Position numbers and translations under genes: made by a program. The notes below the pieces were generated by a model, which worked only from the letters and a program-made list of their open reading frames with translations, was not told the DNA's origin and searched no databases. From the NCBI GenBank assembly GCA_002408725.1, contig DHTR01000076.1, forward strand, positions 1 through 15,446: 15,446 nt of DNA, in the 5' to 3' direction. Positions 1 to 7,076 of the stretch are shown in pieces; positions within the stretch are counted from its first letter, which is position 1, and every line of letters starts with the position of its first letter. The stretch is from Pelotomaculum sp. UBA5255. Lineage in GTDB: Bacteria; Bacillota; Desulfotomaculia; Desulfotomaculales; Pelotomaculaceae.

Positions 1-164
1 GCCACCTTTTCATTTGGCGCCCATTCCGCGTAGATACCCGGATAACGGGAAAATTGCTCTAAGATTTCAGTGCTCGGTGTACCCGGATAGGCGGCGGCCA
101 CCTTGACGCCGGACTCATAGGCGGCCCTGGCGATGGCCTCGTTACCGGAAAGAAGTTCCTTCAA
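1..164 (-). CDS. iorA: Indolepyruvate:ferredoxin oxidoreductase alpha subunit, N-terminal part (runs off window)
   Basis: This is the first 54 codons of a gene cut by the left edge. The visible N-terminus contains SGNEAIARAAYESGVKV and AAYPGTPSTEILEQF, the N-terminal pyrimidine-binding region typical of IorA. In that family, IorA with IorB oxidatively decarboxylates arylpyruvates to aryl-acetyl-CoA and reduces ferredoxin in the cytoplasm; the reaction can run in reverse in some anaerobes. The start is TTG, chosen because a strong GGAGGTG (171-177) lies 6 nt upstream and the family homology begins immediately. It is separated from the symporter gene by 242 bp, so shared transcription with the T-box operon is possible but not shown. 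The iron-sulfur C-terminus and iorB lie outside the window. Family assignment is confident; substrate is by family only. Confidence 0.9.
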   Translation of the reverse strand, partial: MKELLSGNEAIARAAYESGVKVAAAYPGTPSTEILEQFSRYPGIYAEWAPNEKV

Positions 165-406
165 AAAATTCACCTCCGAAAGTTAATTTCACTTATAGAA
201 AAAGCCGGCGCGGAAGTTTCTGGCCACCGAACCAGCATTTATAACCATGGCGTAGAGCAATTAAAAGAACCGGACCACTACTAGTTTAACAAAGGGTGAA
301 CCAAAGGGCAACGCAAAGATGAGGTTCACTTAAAAGGTATTTTCGGCCGGTTGTCGATAACCCTCTTGGCCTTGCCCGTGCTTATGATCAACATATTGTC
401 TGTGGA
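165..406. other. Intergenic region between iorA and the symporter gene
   Basis: This 242-bp stretch holds the iorA ribosome binding site (171-177) and an inverted repeat GTGAACC (296-302) / GGTTCAC (323-329) with a 20-nt spacer, which could be an operator or a weak hairpin. On the minus strand a weak promoter-like pair, TTGCCC then TAAACT 17 nt later, overlaps the repeat. No U-rich intrinsic terminator is visible, so read-through from the symporter gene into iorA is possible. Confidence 0.35.
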
Positions 407-1930
407 TCATCTTCCAGTGCTGTAGGCCTCTTTCTGATCCAGAACCACGCTTTTACCGCTAATCCCGGGCGTGCCGAAAACCCGGTTAAGATGCCTCTCC
501 GGGAACGGCTTAGTAATCAGGCTCACCAGGGGGACCACCACCAGGGGAACTAGCATGGAAACTGAGCCGACCAGGGGAATGACACCGGCGTCAAGCTTGT
601 AATACAGAGAAAAAACAATCGATATAGACAAGCCGGTGATAGCCCCGGCCCAGGCGCCCGCGCGGGTAACCCCCTTCCAGAAAAGGCCGAGGACGTAAGG
701 CGCCAGGAATGCGCCTGAAATGGTTCCCCAGGACATGGCCATCAGGCTCAGGATTATGGTCGGTTTTTTCAGGGCCATGGCCAGGGAAAGGCCAATAAAG
801 ATCACGCAGAACAGCCGCATTAAAGGCACGCCCCGGCGGGCGGCCAGCCCCGGCTTTAAGGCCTTGAGCAGGTCAATGGCAACGGAAGAGCTGGAAACCA
901 GGACCAGGGAAGCCAGTGTGGACATGGAAGCGGAAAGCACTAAAAGCAGAATGATTGCAACCCCTGTTTCGGGCAGGGTGGTGTTGATAATTTGGGGCAT
1001 GATCAGGTCCGGGTTTGGTTTTCCGGCCGCGTCCAGTGGCATCGTCTCAAAAAAGAGGCGGCCCAGTGAACCCGTAAAGTAAGCCCCAAAGGTTACAACC
1101 AGGGCAAAAAAGGAGGAAACAAGCATGGCCGGCCGGATGGATTTTTCGTCCTTGATGGCGTAAAACTTCTGGACCATCTGGGGCAACCCAAACACCCCGA
1201 GGCTGGTCAGAATTACCAGCCCGGCCAGAGAAAGCAGGCCCGGCGGTCCTACGGGGGTAACCAGTTGTGGATTAATCTGGGACAGTTTATGAATCCCGGA
1301 CGCCAGACCGCCCACCTGGGGAGAACCCACAACATAGTACAGCAGCATAAACACGCCGAAAATCATAACGGTTCCCTGGATAAAATCGGTCAGGGCCACC
1401 GCCCTGTATCCTCCCATCACCAGGTAGACACCGGTCAGCAGGCACATCGCCAGCGTCGCGTAGAGGTAAGGGATGCCCAGGACCTGCTCAAAAAGATAGC
1501 TGAGTCCCATATATACCCCTGCTGAATAAGGCACCAGGAAAATAAAAATGACCAGCGCGGCAAAGATTTTCATCCCCCGGCTATCATAGCGGGCTTCCAA
1601 AAACTCCGGCATTGTCATGGCGTTCAACCGCGCGGTCATCTGCCGCGTCCTTCTGGCCAACAACCACCAGGCCAGAAGACTGCCCAGGAAAGTATTGCCT
1701 ATGACAATCCAGAGATCAGAAAGTCCAAATCCCCAGCCCACCTTGCCGGCATACCCGATAAAAATGACCGCCGAAAAATACGTGGTGCCATAGGCAAAGG
1801 CTGATAACCAGGGACCGACCGTCCTGCCACCGAGGAAAAAGTCACTTACCGTGCAAGTCTTACGCATGCTGGTGTAACCACTGTAAACCATCACTGAAAC
1901 AAATAGCAATAAAAGTACCCATTTAATCAT
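407..1930 (-). CDS. Sodium:solute symporter family (SSS) permease
   Basis: A 507-aa polytopic membrane protein with roughly 13 hydrophobic segments, the size and layout of the SSS family (PutP/PanF type). The N-terminus has a first membrane segment (about residues 3-20), then DFFLGGRTVGPWLSAFAYG (about 30-48), the typical SSS 'FFLGGR' signature before TM2. Family members import organic solutes with sodium. Substrate cannot be read from sequence; the neighbouring Lrp regulator, aminotransferase and iorA suggest an amino acid or 2-ketoacid. It starts 62 nt after the aminotransferase stop, with a modest purine-rich site just before the ATG, and no terminator or promoter is evident between them, so it is probably in the same T-box-controlled operon. 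The C-terminus is a short soluble tail. Confidence 0.85.
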   Translation of the reverse strand: MIKWVLLLLFVSVMVYSGYTSMRKTCTVSDFFLGGRTVGPWLSAFAYGTTYFSAVIFIGYAGKVGWGFGLSDLWIVIGNTFLGSLLAWWLLARRTRQMTARLNAMTMPEFLEARYDSRGMKIFAALVIFIFLVPYSAGVYMGLSYLFEQVLGIPYLYATLAMCLLTGVYLVMGGYRAVALTDFIQGTVMIFGVFMLLYYVVGSPQVGGLASGIHKLSQINPQLVTPVGPPGLLSLAGLVILTSLGVFGLPQMVQKFYAIKDEKSIRPAMLVSSFFALVVTFGAYFTGSLGRLFFETMPLDAAGKPNPDLIMPQIINTTLPETGVAIILLLVLSASMSTLASLVLVSSSSVAIDLLKALKPGLAARRGVPLMRLFCVIFIGLSLAMALKKPTIILSLMAMSWGTISGAFLAPYVLGLFWKGVTRAGAWAGAITGLSISIVFSLYYKLDAGVIPLVGSVSMLVPLVVVPLVSLITKPFPERHLNRVFGTPGISGKSVVLDQKEAYSTGR

Positions 1931-1992
1931 CCTGCCGTCCTACCGTCCTTCCAATTAACATTTGTCTAACCTTTTTATAAATGTAGTATATT

Positions 1993-3243
1993 CTATAAGG
2001 ATTGACATTTTCCTTCTTTGATTGGTTCCAGTTTTCCGAAAGATGCCTTCAGAACTCTTCCACGCCCCAGCCTGCGCTTTAAAAATTGATTCATTCGCTT
2101 AAAGGCCTCGGTCAGGTCATTGACCGAAGTAGCGTACGAACAGCGGATAAAGCCCTCTCCCTGCCCGCCGAAGGCGTTGCCGGGCACTACCGCCACCCTG
2201 GCCTCTTTCAATAGCTGTTCGGCAAATTCCTCCGAAGAAAGCCCGGTCATTTGGATTTCTGGAAAAGCGTAAAACGCGCCGCCAGGCTCAAAACAGGGCA
2301 AACCCATTTCCTCGAAGGCATGGAGGACGAGACGTCTGCGCTGACGATACTGCTCAATCATCTTTTTCATCTCGTTCTTACCGTTTTTCAAGGCTTCTAA
2401 CGCGGCAATTTGGGCCGTTATAGGAGCGCAAAGCATGGTGTACTGGTGAATTTTCTTCATAGCTGCAATAAAGTCAGGGTTCCCCGCCGCATACCCAACC
2501 CGCCATCCGGTCATGGCATAGGATTTGGAAAAACCGTTCAACAAAATGGTGCGATCACGCATACCGGGCAGGGAGGATACACAGGTGTGCTCACCAACGT
2601 AGGTTAGCTTCTCATAAATTTCATCGGAGATCACGATCAGGTCATGCGCCTTCACGACTTCCATAATCTCAAGCAGACGCTCCCGGGAGATCGTTGCTCC
2701 GGTGGGATTGTTTGGATAACACAGGAGTAAAACCTTCGTTGCCGGTGTGATGGCCTTTTCTACCATCTCCGCAGTCACCTGAAATCCATTTTCCACAGAG
2801 GTTTTCAAATACACCGGCTTGCCGCCGGCCAGGGTGATGCAGGGGGCGTAGGACACATAGGATGGTTCGGGTATTAAAACCTCATCCCCCGGGGACAAAA
2901 TAGTGCGCAAGGCAAGGTCCAGGCCTTCGCTAACCCCCACGGTAATTAAAATCTCATTTTTGGGGTTATAGGTGATCCGGTGGGTTTCCGCCAGGTCCCG
3001 GGCAATTTCCTCTCTTAATTCCAGCAGTCCGTTGTTGGACGTGTACATGGTGTAACCCTTTTCCAGGGAGTAGACACAGGCCTCCCGGATATGCCAGGGC
3101 GTCACAAAATCGGGCTCACCGACACCCAGGGAAATAACACCCTTCATTTCGGTGGCAAGGTCAAAGAAACGCCTGATCCCGGAGGGGGGGATGTCCCGCA
3201 CTACGGGGTTAATCCGGTCCTGCCAGTTTACCGGCGCTGTCAT
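1993..3243 (-). CDS. Class I/II PLP-dependent aminotransferase
   Basis: A 416-aa fold-type I aminotransferase of the aspartate/aromatic group (PatA-like). Visible landmarks are ISLGVGEPDF near residues 37-46, YPNNPTG (176-182), SDEIYE (206-211, Asp binding the PLP ring nitrogen), the PLP lysine K240 in NGFSKSYAMTGWRVG, and an arginine in GFIRCSYA near the C-terminus for the substrate carboxylate. It transfers an amino group between an amino acid and a 2-ketoacid in the cytoplasm. The last 25 or so residues, basic and ending KCQSL, extend beyond the usual end of the family. Its ATG overlaps the stop of the lrp gene by 4 nt (ATGA), so the two are translationally coupled. Pairing with iorA would fit aromatic amino acids, but alanine or branched donors are equally possible. 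Confidence 0.9.
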   Translation of the reverse strand: MTAPVNWQDRINPVVRDIPPSGIRRFFDLATEMKGVISLGVGEPDFVTPWHIREACVYSLEKGYTMYTSNNGLLELREEIARDLAETHRITYNPKNEILITVGVSEGLDLALRTILSPGDEVLIPEPSYVSYAPCITLAGGKPVYLKTSVENGFQVTAEMVEKAITPATKVLLLCYPNNPTGATISRERLLEIMEVVKAHDLIVISDEIYEKLTYVGEHTCVSSLPGMRDRTILLNGFSKSYAMTGWRVGYAAGNPDFIAAMKKIHQYTMLCAPITAQIAALEALKNGKNEMKKMIEQYRQRRRLVLHAFEEMGLPCFEPGGAFYAFPEIQMTGLSSEEFAEQLLKEARVAVVPGNAFGGQGEGFIRCSYATSVNDLTEAFKRMNQFLKRRLGRGRVLKASFGKLEPIKEGKCQSL

Positions 3244-3719
3244 GGGGTCACCACCAGCCTTCGATCAGATTCCATGTCTTCAACAATGGTTCCGTGATAT
3301 TTGTATGTTTTGAGAACAAAATGTGTACATGTACTTATAACATTCTCGATGGTTGCAAGCTTGTGTGATACAAAATGAGCCACTTCTTTCATCGTGCGGC
3401 CGTTAATCATCACGGCCAGGTCGTACGCGCCCGACATCAGGCGGACACTGCCCACCTCGGGGAAGCGGTAGATGCGCTCGGCCATCGCGTCAAAACCAAC
3501 TTCGCGCTGCGGGCTGAGCTTGACTTCGATAATAGCCGACACCCTTTCTTCCTCAAGTTTATCCCAGTTAATCAGGGTAAAGTAACCCAGGATAATCTTT
3601 TTTTCTTCCATCTCCTTAATTGTACGGGCCACTTCTTCTTCATCCCGGTTCAGCATCACGGCAATCTGCCCGGGAGTAAGCCTGGCGTCGGACTGTAGAA
3701 GCTCCAGGATCTCCTTCAT
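3240..3719 (-). CDS. Lrp/AsnC family transcriptional regulator
   Basis: A 159-aa protein with an N-terminal winged helix-turn-helix (about residues 1-50: ILELLQSDARLTPGQIAVML) and a C-terminal RAM/AsnC ligand-binding domain (about 65-145, including VSAIIEVKLSP and VGSVRLMSGAYDLAVMI). Such proteins are cytoplasmic, bind amino acids as dimers to octamers and control nearby amino-acid genes. It is the first gene after the T-box leader, preceded by an AAAGGGGGATG ribosome binding site, and its stop overlaps the aminotransferase start. It is therefore under tRNA-dependent control and probably regulates its own operon or a neighbour. The effector cannot be told from sequence. Confidence 0.93.
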   Translation of the reverse strand: MKEILELLQSDARLTPGQIAVMLNRDEEEVARTIKEMEEKKIILGYFTLINWDKLEEERVSAIIEVKLSPQREVGFDAMAERIYRFPEVGSVRLMSGAYDLAVMINGRTMKEVAHFVSHKLATIENVISTCTHFVLKTYKYHGTIVEDMESDRRLVVTP

Positions 3720-3750
3720 CTGTCATCCCCCTTTATGCTAAAAAGCGAAA

Positions 3751-3780
3751 ATAAAAAACCCGCCCTATCAAAGGGACGGG
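3751..3780 (-). terminator. Intrinsic terminator of the T-box leader
   Basis: On the minus strand CCCGTCCC pairs with GGGCGGG across a short loop (3759-3780) and is followed by six T (3753-3758). The 5' arm also contains the CCCU needed to pair with the AGGG of the T-box sequence, so terminator and antiterminator are mutually exclusive. It lies about 30 nt before the lrp ATG. Confidence 0.9.
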
Positions 3781-4012
3781 AATAAACTCGCGGTACCACC
3801 CTAATTGGCCCATGAAGCAATGCCTCATGGCCCTCTTAAGCCCTGTAACGGGGGCAGACCGGCTGTCGCTTACTCTCTTTTGCAGAACAAGATTTCGGCG
3901 TGCGGCGTCCGGGGCGGCACAGGCGTCTTTCTCACCGGGCTCACACCAATCTCCGGCTCGCTGCTGATTAAACAACGCCATTCTTCCCCATCATTGCCGA
4001 TTTGCGATAATT
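3751..4012 (-). promoter_or_regulatory. T-box riboswitch leader upstream of lrp–aminotransferase–symporter
   Basis: The RNA contains AGGGTGGTACCGCG (minus strand, 3789-3802), a full match to the T-box consensus, followed by the terminator at 3751-3780. Stem I has the usual distal motif, AGCGAGCCGG to AGCCCGG (about 3933-3964). T-boxes bind uncharged tRNA through a specifier codon and let transcription continue when charging is low. Drawing the specifier loop between GGCGUU/GACGCC (upper helix) and GGGG/CCCC (lower helix) leaves UGU-GCC-G on the 3' side, which places GCC (Ala) at 3916-3918. The UGGU of the T-box would pair with a tRNA whose discriminator is A73; this fits Ala and argues against Trp (G73) and Cys (U73). 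The loop departs from the usual AGUA/GAA pattern, so the specifier is tentative. The T-box identity itself is firm. Confidence 0.95.
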
Positions 4013-4018
4013 GAAGAA

Positions 4019-4047
4019 ATTATAGCACGGTCCCCTAGAGCTGTCAA
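4019..4047 (-). promoter_or_regulatory. Sigma-A promoter of the T-box operon
   Basis: TTGACA (4042-4047), a 17-nt spacer and TATAAT (4019-4024) on the minus strand are perfect consensus elements with optimal spacing. Transcription would start near 4012, giving a leader of about 290 nt before lrp. Confidence 0.93.
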
Positions 4048-4060
4048 CAGGTAAAGTGTG

Positions 4061-4092
4061 GGGCGGGGCGCCGATAACTGCCGCACCCGCCC
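4061..4092 (-). terminator. GC-rich hairpin after ypeB, possible terminator
   Basis: GGGCGGGTGC pairs with GCGCCCCGCCC (one bulged C) about 30 nt after the ypeB stop and just upstream of the T-box promoter. There is no U-run after it, so it would be a weak or factor-assisted terminator. It shares the 14-mer ACCCGCCCTATCAA with the T-box terminator. Confidence 0.4.
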
Positions 4093-4123
4093 TATCAATG
4101 AATGGCCACGGATCGAGACATCA

Positions 4124-5485
4124 TTACATGGTCAGCGTACCATTTTCCGTTTCAATGAGTTTCAATACATTTTCTTCCCGCCCGTTCTGGGCGTTGACAT
4201 AAATCAGGAAGGTTTCATCCCCGAGCCGTCCCTGAAACTCGTAAGTCAATCTTTCATCCGATGCCCCCACAGGTATAAGCGCCAGTTTTCCGCCGGTTAC
4301 TTCCAGGCGTGGATTAATGGTTGCCCTGGCCTGCTCTTGCGAAATCCTTTCCTTCGGCAAGTCGCGCTGCCGGTGGGACATCAAGTAGCCGGTGGTCTCA
4401 GCCCCGACCACCTCCCCGTTATCCAGGGCTACGGTTACTTTTACCAGGTCCGGGTAAAGGATAACATCGTCCTGTGTCGCGGCAAAGTTAAAAGTAACTG
4501 TGTTTTCCTGCTGCATGAAATAGGTGGGACGCATATCTTCAAAACCCCGGTCTTTTAAAAACTGGACAGCTTTCTGCCGGGCTTCGTCAATACTAATGAC
4601 CTGGCCTCCCGGTAGACGCGACTGGAGCAGCCAGATCACCCTGCCGCCCTGCCTGGTTAGGTCCAACAGCGTCTTGTTCCCGGCGTTCCCCTCACCGGCG
4701 GAAACCTCCACCCGGTAGGCCGGGATGCGGCCATTGGTATCCCCGGTAAGGGCCGCCCGGTATTCCAGGTCCGGCCGCTTGTCCACAAAAGCAAGGGCCC
4801 GGTTTTTTGCCTCTTCCCGATCAACTTCAGCCTGCCCGCTTAAAGCCCTGGGCTCGGTTTTCTCCAGGTGCTCCGAAAAGGGGCCGTCGTAAATCAGGGT
4901 GGGATAGCGCTGCATCCGCCGGTCCAACGCCTGGAGGTCAGTCCGGGCTACATTGCCGGGGGTTTCCTGCAGGTTTTTGCGGACCTGGCGCACTAGTTCG
5001 CTGAAATAGAAGTTGTTCTGGGCCACTTTATAACTCATGCCCTGCAGTTCCTTGTTCAGGTCTACGGACTGCCGGTAGAGATTATTTAGATTATCCCACT
5101 GATTTGTTTCAATGACCTCCCCCCGACTGACCTGCCTGGCCAGGCTGTCCGCGTAGTCCCCAACCTGGGTCAGGAATTTGGAAGTCCGTGTTGCCAGTGA
5201 ATCGACCAGGGGCAGTTGGCCCAGGTTGGACTGTGCAAAAGCAGCCTGCTGGCGGAGATCCATCAGGAGTGAAAGGTCAAGGCGCGGGTCGGCGGCGACC
5301 ATACTCTTGGACAGGAGCACCTCAAGGCTTTGGACCTGGTCGGTCAGATCAAAAAAAGCCCGCTGGTACTTGTTGTCCAAAAAAATTTCGGTGTTGCGGT
5401 TGGCCAACCGCTGGGTGTTGCCCCAGATCCCAATGGCGCCCATAACCATAAGCCCGAGGACCGTCGGTATGATCCATTTTCTCAT
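4124..5485 (-). CDS. ypeB: Germination protein YpeB
   Basis: A 453-aa protein matching YpeB in length and layout: an N-terminal membrane anchor (about residues 4-24), a long helical extracytoplasmic region (about 30-220) rich in Gln/Leu/Asp, then PepSY-like repeats to the C-terminus (for example the region around VEVSAGEGNAG and the final EENVLKLIETENGTLTM). In spore formers YpeB is made in the forespore and is needed for stable incorporation of the cortex-lytic enzyme SleB. It begins 15 nt after the sleB stop behind a GGGGGGAT ribosome binding site, so the two form an operon in the standard sleB–ypeB order. No separate promoter is visible in the gap. Confidence 0.93.
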   Translation of the reverse strand: MRKWIIPTVLGLMVMGAIGIWGNTQRLANRNTEIFLDNKYQRAFFDLTDQVQSLEVLLSKSMVAADPRLDLSLLMDLRQQAAFAQSNLGQLPLVDSLATRTSKFLTQVGDYADSLARQVSRGEVIETNQWDNLNNLYRQSVDLNKELQGMSYKVAQNNFYFSELVRQVRKNLQETPGNVARTDLQALDRRMQRYPTLIYDGPFSEHLEKTEPRALSGQAEVDREEAKNRALAFVDKRPDLEYRAALTGDTNGRIPAYRVEVSAGEGNAGNKTLLDLTRQGGRVIWLLQSRLPGGQVISIDEARQKAVQFLKDRGFEDMRPTYFMQQENTVTFNFAATQDDVILYPDLVKVTVALDNGEVVGAETTGYLMSHRQRDLPKERISQEQARATINPRLEVTGGKLALIPVGASDERLTYEFQGRLGDETFLIYVNAQNGREENVLKLIETENGTLTM

Positions 5486-5500
5486 AAGCGATATCCCCCC

Positions 5501-6217
5501 TTAGTGTGCAAAGACATGGTTACCGATTTGCGTTGCAATATCCCTTGACCAAACCCACGGGTTAACCGGCTTGGTCGGGTTCCAAAAAAAGAGCGAGCCG
5601 CCTGTGGGGTCATAACCGCTCAGGGCCATTTCTGCGGCCCGAATTGAATCCTGGGAAAGAGGTCTGTAAGCCTGTCCGTTGCTGATTGATTCAAAAGCGT
5701 GATCCTGGTAAATAACGCCGCTGATCGTGCGTGGAAAGGCAGAACTCTTGGTCCGGTTGGCAATGACCGCCCCGACCGCCACCTTTCCCGTGAACGGCTC
5801 ATCCGCAGCCTCTCCCTCGATCACATGAGCCAACAGGGTTACCTCGCCCCTGTCTGTGGCGGCGCCCCTGGAAACGGCGGGGGCTGCCTCCGGCGCGTTT
5901 AAGCCCAATGCAGCCGTTGTATCCCGGCCCACCGCGCCGTCCGGATTGATTCCATTATTGCGCTGAAATATTTGTACAGCGCGAAATGTTTCGCCTTCGT
6001 AGACCCCGTCCTGCGGCCCGTTATAGTACCCCCACTGGCTCAGTTTTTGCTGCACGCGCAAAACGTCATCTCCCCTGCTTCCCCAGTAAATAGAGGAGTC
6101 CTGTGCCGCCGCCTGCCGCCATTGCAGGGATGCGCCGGCGATTAACAGGGCCAGCAGGCAGGCTGCGTAAAAAATAAGTCTCTTTGAAGAAAGATGTTTT
6201 GAATTGATAATCCTCAC
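5501..6217 (-). CDS. sleB: Spore cortex-lytic enzyme SleB
   Basis: About 238 aa: a signal segment (about residues 13-38, ending AAAQ), a peptidoglycan-binding type 1 domain (about 44-103: GDDVLRVQQKLSQWGYYNG) and a C-terminal hydrolase_2 lytic transglycosylase domain (about 122-238). HVIEGEA (131-137) carries the expected catalytic Glu136, and VAVGAVIANR follows as in the family. SleB cleaves muramic-lactam cortex peptidoglycan during germination. The start is unclear. A very strong AGGAGGTGAGG lies at 6212-6222, but no ATG or TTG follows it in frame. The coordinates given use the GTG embedded in that site (6215-6217); ATT at 6209-6211, 5 nt downstream of GGAGG, has far better spacing. The further upstream TTG at 6298 lies in a T-rich, terminator-like stretch and is unlikely. 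Confidence 0.92.
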   Translation of the reverse strand: MRIINSKHLSSKRLIFYAACLLALLIAGASLQWRQAAAQDSSIYWGSRGDDVLRVQQKLSQWGYYNGPQDGVYEGETFRAVQIFQRNNGINPDGAVGRDTTAALGLNAPEAAPAVSRGAATDRGEVTLLAHVIEGEAADEPFTGKVAVGAVIANRTKSSAFPRTISGVIYQDHAFESISNGQAYRPLSQDSIRAAEMALSGYDPTGGSLFFWNPTKPVNPWVWSRDIATQIGNHVFAH

Positions 6218-6378
6218 CTCCTGGCAATTTATATATATTTTTTCTCCTATACCCTTTTTTATGTGGGCTTTAAAAAAACAAAAAAACCCGCCCCGCAATG
6301 GGTACAGGCTTGTTTTAGCGCTAACGAGAAAAATTCGCTTTACGTCGTGGCCGGCCGCTTATACTTTTTAGCAACAGG

Positions 6379-6417
6379 AAAAAACACAGCCCGTCAAATA
6401 TGGTTCGCGGTCTGTGT
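6379..6417 (-). terminator. Intrinsic terminator after dsrC
   Basis: On the minus strand ACACAG (6412-6417) pairs with CTGTGT (6384-6389), with an inner CCG/CGG, and is followed by a T-run (6379-6383). It lies about 90 nt downstream of dsrC. The intervening 6418-6504 shows only a small CCGGT/ACCGG hairpin. Confidence 0.75.
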
Positions 6418-6504
6418 CCGTTTCTTCATAAAGACATCATTCCCGGGCCAGGATCACGGCCAACATCTTAAAATGCAAACAACAACACCGGTGCTGAACC
6501 GGAA

Positions 6505-6822
6505 CTAAACGCATCCGGTCGGCTTGGGCAGACCGGCAATTTTACAGGCTCCTTTAGCCGGGCCGGTTGGGAACAACTCATAAACTCGCTTCAGGCTGAA
6601 GCCTGTCTCCTTGCAGAGCTTGCGAATCATCGGGGCAATTTGGTTCTCATTATAGTATTCATGCAGGAAGTAAATTATTTTCCAGTGCTCTTCGGTTAAA
6701 TCAGAAATCCCTTCCTTCGCGGCAAAAGTGCGGGCAACCTCTTCCGTCCAGTCCTCGGGATCGATGATGAACCCGTCCTCGTCCAACTCAATTTCTTTAC
6801 CGTTAACATTAAGATAAGGCAT
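6505..6822 (-). CDS. dsrC: DsrC/TusE family sulfur-carrier protein, DsrC type
   Basis: A 105-aa cytoplasmic protein of full family length. The N-terminal MPYLNVNGKEIELDEDGF and the C-terminal arm ending CKIAGLPKPTGCV are characteristic. Both arm cysteines are present, Cys93 and penultimate Cys104 with 10 residues between, which marks true DsrC rather than TusE or single-cysteine relatives. In sulfite reducers DsrC carries a trisulfide between DsrAB and the membrane DsrMKJOP complex; DsrC also occurs without a clear sulfate-reduction role. No dsrAB is in this window. The ATG is chosen because homology starts there and TGGAGGTG (6833-6840) precedes it, although about 11 nt away, slightly long. 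It is transcribed alone, with its own promoter and a terminator at 6379-6417. Confidence 0.93.
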   Translation of the reverse strand: MPYLNVNGKEIELDEDGFIIDPEDWTEEVARTFAAKEGISDLTEEHWKIIYFLHEYYNENQIAPMIRKLCKETGFSLKRVYELFPTGPAKGACKIAGLPKPTGCV

Positions 6823-6925
6823 CTTTATACTGCACCTCCAACATGTAACCTTTAAACAAAAGCAGCATCCTAAAGAACGCTTGCTCAATAAATATCTAAG
6901 GAATACACTTACCCTACGATAAAAG

Positions 6926-6954
6926 ATAATATCACGTTCGGCCTTTGGAGTCAA
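6926..6954 (-). promoter_or_regulatory. Sigma-A promoter of dsrC
   Basis: TTGACT (6949-6954), a 17-nt spacer and TATTAT (6926-6931) preceded by TGA give a near-consensus extended promoter. Predicted start near 6919, leader about 97 nt. No riboswitch signature is seen in the leader. Confidence 0.8.
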
Positions 6955-6972
6955 CGCAGATGGAATTCCGAA

Positions 6973-7026
6973 GGTGTCAACTTGTTGTGGATGCCAGGGG
7001 GACGGTTCTTCTCTTGACACCCTGGC
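6973..7026. repeat. REP-like inverted-repeat element upstream of dsrC
   Basis: GGTGTCAA (6973-6980) and TTGACACC (7014-7021) are inverted repeats flanking GGGGGACGGTTCTTCT. A second, overlapping pair, GCCAGGG (6993-6999) / CCCTGGC (7020-7026), offers an alternative hairpin. The GGGGGACGGTTCTTnnnTTGACA text resembles short repeats associated with Y1 (REP-type) transposases in many bacteria; this is from memory and not searched. No transposase is nearby, so it would be a solitary, non-coding copy. Confidence 0.5.
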
Positions 7027-7076
7027 TGTGTGTCCGACAAACCCGCGCTCTCGGCATGTAAAATTCAAAATAGTAC

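Noticed and set aside
3733..3981. Open frame of 82 codons on the minus strand before lrp
   Set aside because: It is the T-box leader RNA itself, including stem I, the T-box and the terminator.
4058..4558. Plus-strand open frame (166 codons) opposite ypeB
   Set aside because: Antisense to ypeB and extending into its 3' hairpin; no family resemblance. The same applies to frames opposite murA (7715-8638) and the symporter gene.
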